Source: AV40 sp035473775
Lineage (GTDB): Bacteria; Verrucomicrobiota; Verrucomicrobiia; Chthoniobacterales; UBA10450
Assembly: GCA_035473775.1 (NCBI GenBank)
Contig: DATINV010000099.1
Location: forward strand, 1-64,000
Direction of reading: 5' to 3'
DNA length: 64,000 nucleotides
Position numbers and translations under genes: made by a program. How positions within the stretch are numbered: position 1 is the stretch's first letter; each line of letters starts with the position of its first letter. Of the stretch, positions 24,775-33,769 are shown in pieces. The notes below the pieces were generated by a model that searched no databases, was not told where the DNA came from, and saw nothing but the letters and a program-made list of their open reading frames with translations.

Positions 24775-27700
24775 ATGTTTGCGCGCACTCGATTGGTTGC
24801 TCCGCTGCTTTTCGGCTCAGGGTTCTGTGCGCTGATCTATCAGACGACGTGGCTTCGTGAATTCCGATTAATTTTTGGCTCATCTACGGCGGCGACGGCA
24901 GCCGTGATAGGCGTCTTCATGGCCGGGTTGGGCTTTGGGGGAATTATCTTGGGGCAACGCTCAGAGACCAAGGCGCAACCACTCGCTTTCTACGCAACTT
25001 TGGAATTGTTCATTGCGGTCAGCGCGGGCATTTCTCCGTTGCTCATTTTTGCGGCCCGACACCTCTACATCGCTCTCGGAGGAACCGAAGCTTTGGGACT
25101 GCCCTTCGGGACCCTGTTTCGCTTGATTCTGGCGGCGTTGATTATGGGAACGCCAACCTTTCTTATGGGTGGAACTTTACCCGCGGCCGCTCGCGCCGTC
25201 GTTGGCCAGACAGATGTTGAGCGGCGGTCGATCGGCGCTTTGTATGGCGCCAATACTCTTGGCGCGGTCGCAGGCGTGGCGGTTGGCACGTTTTATTGTT
25301 TTGAAAATCTTGGTAATCAACTGACGCTTTGGCTCGCGGCGGCAGTCAACGTTGCGATTGCACTGGCTGGTTTTCGTCTTTCGAAGGTGATGGCAAGCCG
25401 CAAGATTGCGCGAGAATCACCTTCCAAGCCGCTGTCTGAAGAAGCGCCGGTTTTGGCAAGTCTGAAGTTCGTCTTGATCGCAGCCGGGATCGTCGGTTTC
25501 GCGTTTTTCTTGATGGAGCTTGTATGGTACCGAATGTTGGCGCCGCTTTTGGGTGGGTCGACATTTTCTTTCGGTCTGATTCTTGCCGTTGCTTTGCTCG
25601 GAATCGGCCTCGGCGGGATCGCATATGGATTTTTCGGGTTGCAGCGCTCTGCATCCTTACAGTTCTTCGCAGTCACCTGCGCGGCGGAAGCATTCTTCAT
25701 TGCCTTGCCTTATGCGTTCGGGGATCGGATTGCGATGGTGGCCATGCTCCTTCGACCACTAGGCACGATAGGGTTCCATGGTCACATCATGGCTTGGACC
25801 GCATTATGTTCGTTCGTCGTTTTGCCGGCCGCATTTGTCTCAGGTCTGCAATTTCCGCTCTTGATTGCTCTACTCGGCAAGGGCAAAAAGCTGGTCGGTT
25901 CGCAAACTGGCGCTACCTACGCCTGGAATACAATTGGAGCATTGGCCGGTTCGTTGGCGGGTGGTTTCGGGTTCATCCCAAAGTTTTCAGCGCCGGGGGT
26001 CTGGAGAATGGTGATCGTGCTGCTTTGTGTGCTGTCGCTTACTGCCACGCTGCTTGCTCTCCGTGAGCGCGGCCACTGGAGAGCAATCATTGCTCCGGTC
26101 GTAACGGCGTTCTTCGCGGTATCGATGTTGGCAGCCACTGGCCCGACGGCGTTTTGGCGTCACAGCCAGATCGGCACGGGTCACCTCACACAATTTCAAG
26201 GGTCGGCCAACGACATGCGTGAACTCATCCAAAAATTTCGGCGCGAAACCATTTGGGAAGCGGATGGAATCGAGAGCAGTGTTGCTTTGTCCAGCGGTGA
26301 TGGATTGGCATTCATTGTCAATGGGCGTGCCGACGGCAACGCGAAACGTGATGCCGGGACCCAGGTTATGCTCGGCTTAATCGGCGCGGCAGTGCATCCC
26401 GAACCAATAAAGGCGTTAGTCATAGGATTGGGCACGGGAAGTACGGCGGGCTGGCTCGCCGCGGTGCCGAGTATCGTCAAAGTTGACGCTATTGAGCTCG
26501 AACCCGCCGTTTTGAAAGTGGCAGAGCGATGCGCCCCAGTTAATCACGATGCCATTCTTAATCCAAAACTGCATGTCACCATCGGGGATGCACGGGAAGT
26601 TCTTCTAACCGCCCGTGAAAAATACGATCTTATTGTTTCCGAGCCGTCAAACCCCTACCGGGCCGGAATCGCGGGACTCTTTACCGAAGGATATTATCAA
26701 TCAGTCGACCGGTGTTTGCAGCCGGGCGGAATATTTCTTCAATGGGTCCAAGCCTACGATATCGACGATCCAACGATTCAAAGTATTTACCGAACGCTAG
26801 GATCAGTGTTTCCGACGATCGAGACGTGGCAGACCCAGACTGGCGATCTTGCCCTAATGGCATCTCGTTCACCCGTGCACTATGGAGTGGAGGCATTGCG
26901 AGCTCGGCTTGCTCAGGAACCTTTCCAGAGTGCTCTGCGGGTTTCGTGGCAAGCGACAGGGGTGGAAGATTTTCTCGGACATTACGTCGGTAACAATGTC
27001 CTAGCTGATACACTGCAGCATCTCTCACCCGTCCCGATTAATACTGACGATCGGACCGTAATTGAATTCTCGTTAGTCCGATCTTTGAATCAAGCGAACG
27101 GCTTCCAGATCGCAAACCTTCGAGCGAGCGCTCACGATGCGCATGTTGATCGTCCTCAGAATATCGATGGAGAAGTCGATTGGTCCTTGGTTGATGAATC
27201 TCGCCTTTCCATGTTTGGACCGTTGAGTCGAGCCGAGCAAAGCCAAATGAGCTGGACTGCGCCGCAACGAGCTCGTGCGGCGTCGTTCGCGAGTTATTCA
27301 GACGGAGATCTCCCCGACGCTTTACGAAGTTGGCGAGCGCAGGATCAGGAACCGAAGACCGTGACTCAGTTGATGATGATTGGAGAGTGCTTGGCAGAAC
27401 AAGGCGATAGCGCCGCGCTTTCTTATATCGATAAGATCCGGGAATCTTTTCCATGGGACGCTGATGCCATTCATGCTGAACTTCTGTGGCGGCAACGAAG
27501 ACCAGAAGAGGCGGCAGAAACTCTGGAGAAGCTATTTCGCGCTTTATCGGATAATCCGTGGCCGAACCGTGAATTGATTAATCGTTCGCTTACCCGGGCC
27601 GAATCACTCGCGAGGTCGGACCGCTCCGGAGTTGTAGCCGGTTTTCTTTACGACGCTTTAAGTAAACCGTTCTCGGTCTTTAACAACGAAAGCGATCGAA

Positions 27701-27993
27701 TGGCCACCAGGTTGGCGATTGGTATTTATGCGGATGGTGGTCGCTCCGGCGAAAAGACATTGGCCGCAATCGAGTCTTATGAGCCGCATATTGTTTGGCG
27801 ACGGCAATTCCTCCAGTTGCGAAAAGATTGCTACATAGCCTTAAATAGCCCGCGGGCCGAACAGGCCCGTCGTGACCTCGACGAATTTATGCGACACGAA
27901 GCAGCGAGCGATGACGTATCCACCCTGACCAAGGAAATCCAAGCCCGGACGATGAGCGGGGCCAGTCAGGAGCGAACCGAAACCGGCCAATAA
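24775..27993 (+). CDS. Fused MFS-type membrane protein / spermidine-synthase-like protein
   Basis: 1,072 residues. The N-terminal half has about 12-14 hydrophobic segments with MFS-like repeats (LLFGSGFCALIYQTTWLREF at the start). The middle (about 545-770) is a spermidine-synthase-like Rossmann domain: GLGTGSTAGWL for the nucleoside site, VDAIELEPAV, a GDARE segment and YDLIVSEPSNPY. In true spermidine synthases the last motif has a catalytic Asp (YDxIxxDxxDP); here it reads SEPSNP, so polyamine synthesis is doubtful. The C-terminal 250 residues look helical and TPR-like. The ATG at 24775 is preferred over a longer frame. The gene lies among TMTC-like genes. Confidence 0.88.
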   Translation: MFARTRLVAPLLFGSGFCALIYQTTWLREFRLIFGSSTAATAAVIGVFMAGLGFGGIILGQRSETKAQPLAFYATLELFIAVSAGISPLLIFAARHLYIALGGTEALGLPFGTLFRLILAALIMGTPTFLMGGTLPAAARAVVGQTDVERRSIGALYGANTLGAVAGVAVGTFYCFENLGNQLTLWLAAAVNVAIALAGFRLSKVMASRKIARESPSKPLSEEAPVLASLKFVLIAAGIVGFAFFLMELVWYRMLAPLLGGSTFSFGLILAVALLGIGLGGIAYGFFGLQRSASLQFFAVTCAAEAFFIALPYAFGDRIAMVAMLLRPLGTIGFHGHIMAWTALCSFVVLPAAFVSGLQFPLLIALLGKGKKLVGSQTGATYAWNTIGALAGSLAGGFGFIPKFSAPGVWRMVIVLLCVLSLTATLLALRERGHWRAIIAPVVTAFFAVSMLAATGPTAFWRHSQIGTGHLTQFQGSANDMRELIQKFRRETIWEADGIESSVALSSGDGLAFIVNGRADGNAKRDAGTQVMLGLIGAAVHPEPIKALVIGLGTGSTAGWLAAVPSIVKVDAIELEPAVLKVAERCAPVNHDAILNPKLHVTIGDAREVLLTAREKYDLIVSEPSNPYRAGIAGLFTEGYYQSVDRCLQPGGIFLQWVQAYDIDDPTIQSIYRTLGSVFPTIETWQTQTGDLALMASRSPVHYGVEALRARLAQEPFQSALRVSWQATGVEDFLGHYVGNNVLADTLQHLSPVPINTDDRTVIEFSLVRSLNQANGFQIANLRASAHDAHVDRPQNIDGEVDWSLVDESRLSMFGPLSRAEQSQMSWTAPQRARAASFASYSDGDLPDALRSWRAQDQEPKTVTQLMMIGECLAEQGDSAALSYIDKIRESFPWDADAIHAELLWRQRRPEEAAETLEKLFRALSDNPWPNRELINRSLTRAESLARSDRSGVVAGFLYDALSKPFSVFNNESDRMATRLAIGIYADGGRSGEKTLAAIESYEPHIVWRRQFLQLRKDCYIALNSPRAEQARRDLDEFMRHEAASDDVSTLTKEIQARTMSGASQERTETGQ

Positions 27994-28078
27994 ACAAGCG
28001 CAACTTTCAACCTGGCGCTCCGGGCGACGCATTACTTGTGATCATCGTTTCCTTTCTACCACTAATCTTCGACACCTG

Positions 28079-29728
28079 ATGCAAAGGCGTAGCCTGGGCT
28101 GGCTTAATATCCTTTTATTGGTCGTGCCGGTGGTTGCCGTTACGGTTTGTGTTTATCAGCCGGTTTGGCATGGCGGATTCATCTGGGATGACGATCGCTA
28201 CGTTACAAACAATCCGCTGCTCACTGCCTCAGACGGGTTGCGCCGAATTTGGTTTTCACTAGACGCGCCGTCCCAATATTTTCCGCTTTCTTATACGCTC
28301 CTGCGTTTCGAACACGCCTGGTGGGGCCTGAATCCGGCTGGGTATCATTGGGTCAACATTCTTCTGCACGTCGCGAATGCGCTCCTCGTCTGGCGAGTGC
28401 TGGTGCGTCTTCAAGTGCCGGGATCATGGCTGGCCGCGGCAATCTTCGCGTTGCACCCCGTCCAAGTCGAATCAGTCGCGTGGATTTCCGAAGTGAAGAA
28501 TCTCCTGATGGGATTCTTTTTTCTGCTGACTCTTTTGGCATGGATTGAATACGTCGATTCGCAAACCCAACGCCGAAGAATCATCTATCTCGCGGCTCTT
28601 CTATTTTATTTCCTCGCGCTCGCCGCGAAATCCACTGCCTGTACGTTGCCAGCGGCTTTAGTCTTGATCCTTTGGTTGAGAAAGAAGCCGATCGACCGCC
28701 GCGCAATTTTCGAAATTATTCCCTTTCTCGTTCTCGCCCTTGGCGCCGGACTGATCGCAGTTTGGTGGGAGAAATATCATCAAGGCACGCGGGTCCTGGT
28801 TTCACTCGCGCCCATGGAGCGACTGCTGATCGCGAGCCGCGCGGTGTGGTTTTATCTGAGCAAGATTTTCTGGCCCTCAAATCTGACCTTCATTTATCCG
28901 CAATGGAAGATCGACCCTTCTGATGCGTCGGCTTACTTCTGGTTGGTCGCAACCAGCGCGCTCATCCTGGTCGTTTACTTTTCGAAACGGTTTTTTGGTC
29001 GCGGTATCGAAGTCGGATTTCTATTTTTTGTTGCTACGTTGTCCCCGCTGCTCGGCTTCATCATGCTCTACACGTTTCGCTACACTTTCGTCGCGGACCA
29101 TTATCAATACCTGGCGTGCCTCGGACCGATCGCGCTTGCGTCGGCCGGTTTTACCAAATCCCTCGAGCGGATGGGAAATGCACAGTGGATTAGGTGGACG
29201 ACTGCTTTGGCAGCAATTGCCTGTCTCAGCGTGTTAACATTTCGACAAAGCGCGACGTATCACGACCTCGAGACGCTTTGGAGAGCCACGATTGCAAAGG
29301 ATCCAAGCTCGTGGATGGCCTACAATAATCTGGGCGTTGTTGAGGTCGAAAAAGGCAACCTCGATGATGCCATTGCTAACTATCAACGATCTCTTCAACT
29401 TCATCCTGAGTATCCGGAAGCGCTTTATAATCTCGGAAGCGCGTTACTCCAGAAAGGTGAAGCGGACAAAGCGGTCGAGCTATGCGAGCAAGCGCTAAAG
29501 CTTCAACCGAACGACGTGGACGCGCATGTTGTTCTCGGCAATGCGCTAATGGCGAAACAGGATATTGATCGCGCAATCAGTCATTATCACGAGGCGTTAA
29601 AGCTTCAGCCAGACGATTCCAACGCTCATCATAACTTGGGCGTTGCTTTGCAGCAGCAAGGCAAAAATGACGAAGCGGCCCGCGAATTTGAAAAAGCGGG
29701 AGAGGGGCGGTCGAACCGAAAGCAGTAA
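28079..29728 (+). CDS. TMTC-like membrane glycosyltransferase with C-terminal TPRs (paralogue 4)
   Basis: 549-residue, more divergent member. Membrane part: GGFIWDDDRYVTNNPLL (three consecutive Asp at the GT-C loop), HPVQVESVAWISEVKNLLMG in place of the ERKDVLS version, and about ten helices. The TPR part spans about 405-545, with units such as YNNLGVVEVEKGNLDDAI. It lacks the HNWHPLTT motif, having a PSQYFPLSYT segment instead, so it forms a separate subgroup. ATG at 28079, 85 bases after the MFS/spermidine-synthase-like gene on the same strand. It converges with the epimerase gene four bases later. Confidence 0.85.
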   Translation: MQRRSLGWLNILLLVVPVVAVTVCVYQPVWHGGFIWDDDRYVTNNPLLTASDGLRRIWFSLDAPSQYFPLSYTLLRFEHAWWGLNPAGYHWVNILLHVANALLVWRVLVRLQVPGSWLAAAIFALHPVQVESVAWISEVKNLLMGFFFLLTLLAWIEYVDSQTQRRRIIYLAALLFYFLALAAKSTACTLPAALVLILWLRKKPIDRRAIFEIIPFLVLALGAGLIAVWWEKYHQGTRVLVSLAPMERLLIASRAVWFYLSKIFWPSNLTFIYPQWKIDPSDASAYFWLVATSALILVVYFSKRFFGRGIEVGFLFFVATLSPLLGFIMLYTFRYTFVADHYQYLACLGPIALASAGFTKSLERMGNAQWIRWTTALAAIACLSVLTFRQSATYHDLETLWRATIAKDPSSWMAYNNLGVVEVEKGNLDDAIANYQRSLQLHPEYPEALYNLGSALLQKGEADKAVELCEQALKLQPNDVDAHVVLGNALMAKQDIDRAISHYHEALKLQPDDSNAHHNLGVALQQQGKNDEAAREFEKAGEGRSNRKQ

Positions 29729-29732
29729 GTGC

Positions 29733-30731
29733 TCAAGCCCAGTAATGGGCGTGGTGCTTTCGATAATATTCGAGTGTCTTACTTAACCCATTTTCCAACG
29801 TCATTTTTGGTGACCAATCCAACAGACGTTCGATCTTTCGGAAATCGGCGTAGTAATCTCCGATATCAATCGTCTTTCGATCTTCGGGGAAGGGAACCAG
29901 CTCGTAACGTCCGCCGCCGTTGATCCGAACAAGCAATTCGGCCAGTTGCTTTAAGTTCACATGTTCGCGACCTCCAAGATTGAAAATTTGGCCGTTGGAA
30001 CGATCGCTCGCGGCAGCGCTCAACAGCGCTTCAATCACGTCGGTCACAAAATTGAAATCGCGTCGCTGTTCTCCGGTTCCGAAGACGTAGATCGGTTTTT
30101 GTTCTACTAATTGCCGGATCCAAATCCCGAGAAAGGTTTGCCGGGCGTCCTTCACCCGCATGCCCGGACCGTAAGTGTTAGTTAATCGCAAGGCGCAGGC
30201 GCGAATTCCATAAACGTCACTGTAAAGCAGGTGATACCATTCGCCGGCAAGCTTGTTGATTCCATTTACGTCGACCGGATTGATCGGGTGATTTTCGTCG
30301 ACTGGAAGTTGCTTCGGTCGGCCGTAAACCTGCCGGGTGCTAGCAAAAACAATCTTCAAGTCGCGATTGTGCAGACGGCAAGCTTCCAGAATTTGCAATT
30401 GGGCTGCGGCGTTGATGTTCAAGTCAGTCAATGGATCGGTCATCGAATCAAGGTGGCTGGTTTGGCCGGCGAGATTGAAGAGGAACTGCCGATCCTTAAT
30501 TAGCGCCGACATCGCTGCCGCATCCCGAACATCGGTAAGATCTACCGTCACCCGATCCCGAATGTCGGAAATATTGAAAGGATTACCGCCATACTCAGGG
30601 ATCAGACTGTCAACCAGGGTGACTTTCGCGCCGAGAGCCACCAGGCGTCGCGCCAAGGCACTCCCGATGAACCCAAGGCCGCCGGTGACGAGGACATCGG
30701 CGCCGGCGAAGATATCATGGTCCCGAGGCAC
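29733..30731 (-). CDS. NAD-dependent epimerase/dehydratase (extended SDR), catalytic Tyr replaced
   Basis: Sugar-nucleotide-modifying SDR of 332 residues with the NAD-binding GGLGFIG at 17-23, an acidic VD at the end of strand 2, and the extended-SDR regions NTYGPG and FNFVTDV. The catalytic Ser/Thr are present (ASTRQVYG, 131-132), but the YxxxK site reads NGINK (Asn156, Lys160), so the general-base Tyr is Asn; I checked the codons on the minus strand. It resembles dTDP-glucose 4,6-dehydratase or UDP-glucuronate decarboxylase relatives. GTG start at 30731. Divergent from the GT2 gene at 30806, with which it probably belongs functionally. Confidence 0.85.
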   Translation of the reverse strand: MPRDHDIFAGADVLVTGGLGFIGSALARRLVALGAKVTLVDSLIPEYGGNPFNISDIRDRVTVDLTDVRDAAAMSALIKDRQFLFNLAGQTSHLDSMTDPLTDLNINAAAQLQILEACRLHNRDLKIVFASTRQVYGRPKQLPVDENHPINPVDVNGINKLAGEWYHLLYSDVYGIRACALRLTNTYGPGMRVKDARQTFLGIWIRQLVEQKPIYVFGTGEQRRDFNFVTDVIEALLSAAASDRSNGQIFNLGGREHVNLKQLAELLVRINGGGRYELVPFPEDRKTIDIGDYYADFRKIERLLDWSPKMTLENGLSKTLEYYRKHHAHYWA

Positions 30732-30805
30732 CCTTGAATTGTAGGGTGCGAACGAAAAGATTTCCTATAACTTTCCACGGTTTTTTTGGCACAATCGGGG
30801 CTGCA

Positions 30806-31777
30806 ATGGTCCAGGAAACAACTCCCGAGTTATCGCTGGTGATTCCGGTTTACAACGGCAGTCGCACGATTGGACCGCTGGTTGAGCAAATCACCAGGGT
30901 CTTTGCTTCGACATCGTTCGAAGTGGTTTTAGTCAACGACGGTTCCGAAGACAACAGCGAAGCGGTCTGTGCCGGGCTCGCTGAAGAGTATCCGCAGACG
31001 GTCGTGTTTGTGCATTTGAGCCGGAATTTCGGCGAGCACAACGCCGTGCTCGCCGGATTCATGCAAAGCCGCGGTCGTTACGCCGCAGTCCTTGACGATG
31101 ACGGTCAAAATCCCCCGGAAGAAGTGAAACGGATGTTGGAGGACTTGAAACACAAGAATTACGACGTCGTCTACGGTCACTACATCGAAAAAAAACATTC
31201 GGCGTTCAGAAACTTCGGAAGTTGGTTCAACGGCCGGATCGCGACGATCATGCTGCATAAGCCTAAAGACCTTTATCTTTCGAGTTTTAAGGTGATGAAT
31301 CGATTTGTAGTCAACGAGATCATCAAATATCGCGGACCCTATCCCTACACCGACGGTCTGATCTATCGGGTAACGCGAAACATCGGCCAACTCCCGGTCG
31401 AGCACCGGGTAAGCGCGAGCGGGCCGTCGCGGTATACGTTTCGAAGGTTGGTCCGGCTATGGCTCAACATGTTCTTGAATTTTTCGATCAAGCCCCTCCG
31501 ACTCTCGATCTACGTTGGATTGATCACATCCTGCTTGAGCGTAGTCGCATTGATTGGAATTTTGATCGACCGGCTTTGGATCACGCCGAACGTGACTCTT
31601 GGAATTCCCACCGTGTTGGGGACCATCGTCCTTCTCGCGGGCATTCAGCTGATGATTCTCGGATTGGTTGGTGAATATCTCGGTCGGCTCTATCTCGATC
31701 AAACTGGCACTCCGCAGTACGTCCTTCGTTATACGATTCGCTCAGGAAGCAAAGACGGTCCGTCGCCGTCACCATGA
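30806..31777 (+). CDS. Polyprenyl-phosphate glycosyltransferase, family 2 (DPM1/GtrB-like)
   Basis: 323-residue enzyme predicted to transfer a sugar from a nucleotide sugar to a polyprenyl phosphate on the cytoplasmic face. N-terminal GT-A domain: LSLVIPVYNGS, VLVNDGSEDNS, HLSRNFGEHNAVLAGF and the metal-binding LDDDGQNPPEE; the C-terminus has two transmembrane helices (about 232-255 and 265-290), the GtrB/ArnC pattern. ATG at 30806 chosen; an upstream in-frame start at 30734 adds unrelated residues. Followed on the same strand at 15 bases by the first GT-C-like protein, consistent with a donor-plus-transferase operon. Confidence 0.92.
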   Translation: MVQETTPELSLVIPVYNGSRTIGPLVEQITRVFASTSFEVVLVNDGSEDNSEAVCAGLAEEYPQTVVFVHLSRNFGEHNAVLAGFMQSRGRYAAVLDDDGQNPPEEVKRMLEDLKHKNYDVVYGHYIEKKHSAFRNFGSWFNGRIATIMLHKPKDLYLSSFKVMNRFVVNEIIKYRGPYPYTDGLIYRVTRNIGQLPVEHRVSASGPSRYTFRRLVRLWLNMFLNFSIKPLRLSIYVGLITSCLSVVALIGILIDRLWITPNVTLGIPTVLGTIVLLAGIQLMILGLVGEYLGRLYLDQTGTPQYVLRYTIRSGSKDGPSPSP

Positions 31778-31792
31778 TTTCGGGTCATACTC

Positions 31793-33769
31793 GTGTTGCC
31801 CGTTGACCTTCGTCGCGCCTGGCCCGTGGCGACGGCAGCCCTGGTCTTACTAATTCTTGCGTTTGTCCCGCTTGAGCCGGTTCGGATTATCGCCCGCTAC
31901 GTCCTGGTCGCCTATTTGCCCGGGCTCGCAATTTGGAAGCGGGTCAGAACAGAATCAGCATCGCTTGTCGATATCGTCCTTTATCCATCGTTGCTGTCGA
32001 TGTTGCCATTTGCCTGGGTGAGTTTTGTCGCAGCGGCGCTCGGCTCGGGCTTGGTCGCAGCTGGCTGGATAGCAATTGCTTTCTTCGTCGGAGGTTGGTT
32101 GTGGCCTGCGCGGGGCGGTGATATTCGCGAACAAAAAGGAGACCGGATTGCAATCGGCCTCAGTCTCATTCTGACCGCTCTTCTGCTAGCTATTCCATTT
32201 GCGGTCAATTCTTTTCAGGCTGTCGCCTGGGATGCGCTTCTGCACGCGTCCATCGTCTCTCGAATTCTCTCCGGGGTAATTCCACCAGATTCGCCATGGA
32301 TGGCGGGACAGCCCGTGAATTATTACTGGCTCTATCATTTTTATGTAGCGCTGTTACAGCGCCTCACCGGCTTGTCGACGTTCCAAGTCTTCGCAATGCT
32401 AAATCTGCATGCGTTGGTCCTTCTGGCGCTCGCAGGCTATCGGGTCGCAAGTCGTCTGACCGCTAACGTGTTTGGCCGAATTTCTGCAGCCTGGCTGCTA
32501 ATATTCGGGCTTAACGCATTTGGGTGGATCATTTTTCTTTCGTATGGATCTCAAAATCCCGACAAGTGGTACTCGCTAGTATCGTCTTTCGCGATGGTTC
32601 GAGGCTACACCGTCTCACTTGGAAGTTTAATTCGTGAATTTTTAGATGGTTTTCCATTTCCTCTAAGCTTTGCCTTCGATGTTGCGTGGCTTGATGTAAT
32701 TTTGGCACGCATTCAGGGTGAACGTCGCTTCGCGATTGGCGGCGGCTTTATTATTTTGGCAACTGCCCTCCATATTCATCCTCTAAGTGCAGTGTTCTTG
32801 CTGGGAGCTTCCCTCGTCGCTGTAGTGGTTCTTGTGTCGGTCGACCGCAATTCGCTGGTCGCTAACCATCGTCATCTCCTCACGGATATTGGTTGGACTT
32901 CGTTTGCGGCGGTCGCCGTCACGCTGCCGTATGCCTGGAACATTATGCACGCCAAGACCGGGATCCCATTATCGGTGCAGCTGAATTCCGATTTCCTGGC
33001 TAGTCAAGGTTGGAGCATTCTGGCGGCGGTCGGATTGATTGGAGTGCTCGTCGCCCCGGCGGTCTGGCTCGTTATTCGCCAGAAAGAGCCCGCAACCTTG
33101 TTCCTACTTTTTTTCGCGGGAGCAACCACTGTTATTGCTTTGGTGATACACGTTTCTCTGGAAGCAGAGTACAAGGTCATTTACTTGCTTGCCTTCGGTC
33201 TCGCCCCCCTGGTCGCTGTGAGTTGGAACTTCTGGAAGCGGTCCACCTTAACGCGCCTCGCTTTTTGTTTAGGACTGGCGGTATGTGTTCCAACAAACGC
33301 AATCCAGAGTTACTGTTTCATAACTCAGCCACCGCGCGAAGCGAGGGATCCGGCAAGATCTCGATTGCTTTCGTGGATCCGCGAACAAACTCCCGTCGAT
33401 GCGATATTAGTGGAGTATCCTTGGTGGGTGGAATACCAGAACTCCGATGCAACGTTTCTCTATCTGGACCGTTATTTCTTCGACATCGGTGTTTACGGCA
33501 ACCGACGTCAGTTGATTGGCTATAAGGGCATGCTTGAACAATGGGGATATCGCGATATCGACCTGCGAGAAAAGTTGTCTCTAAAACTTATGGCAGGCGT
33601 TCATTTGGACTCCTCGGATGTTGCCTATCTCAGTTCGCTCCGCGCGCCGATCATCGTGGTGACGAATTTATCGCAAGTAGGGGAACAGGGGTTCGACCGC
33701 GCGGGTTACACTCCCATTTATGAAGACGGCGATTTGCGGGCATATCGTGTGGTCTTGGCGAAACCGTGA
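31793..33769 (+). CDS. Multipass membrane protein, GT-C / DUF2298-like
   Basis: 658 residues with some 13-15 hydrophobic helices and a small soluble C-terminal region (about 545-658). The loop AWDALLHASIVSRILSG followed by AGQPVNYYWLYHFY resembles the YY-type loop of DUF2298 proteins and the acidic/His first loop of GT-C enzymes. No family can be assigned firmly. GTG start at 31793, 15 bases after the GT2 gene; the stop overlaps the start of the next membrane protein (GTGATG). A role in transferring polyprenyl-linked sugars in the periplasm is inferred from context. Confidence 0.8.
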   Translation: MLPVDLRRAWPVATAALVLLILAFVPLEPVRIIARYVLVAYLPGLAIWKRVRTESASLVDIVLYPSLLSMLPFAWVSFVAAALGSGLVAAGWIAIAFFVGGWLWPARGGDIREQKGDRIAIGLSLILTALLLAIPFAVNSFQAVAWDALLHASIVSRILSGVIPPDSPWMAGQPVNYYWLYHFYVALLQRLTGLSTFQVFAMLNLHALVLLALAGYRVASRLTANVFGRISAAWLLIFGLNAFGWIIFLSYGSQNPDKWYSLVSSFAMVRGYTVSLGSLIREFLDGFPFPLSFAFDVAWLDVILARIQGERRFAIGGGFIILATALHIHPLSAVFLLGASLVAVVVLVSVDRNSLVANHRHLLTDIGWTSFAAVAVTLPYAWNIMHAKTGIPLSVQLNSDFLASQGWSILAAVGLIGVLVAPAVWLVIRQKEPATLFLLFFAGATTVIALVIHVSLEAEYKVIYLLAFGLAPLVAVSWNFWKRSTLTRLAFCLGLAVCVPTNAIQSYCFITQPPREARDPARSRLLSWIREQTPVDAILVEYPWWVEYQNSDATFLYLDRYFFDIGVYGNRRQLIGYKGMLEQWGYRDIDLREKLSLKLMAGVHLDSSDVAYLSSLRAPIIVVTNLSQVGEQGFDRAGYTPIYEDGDLRAYRVVLAKP

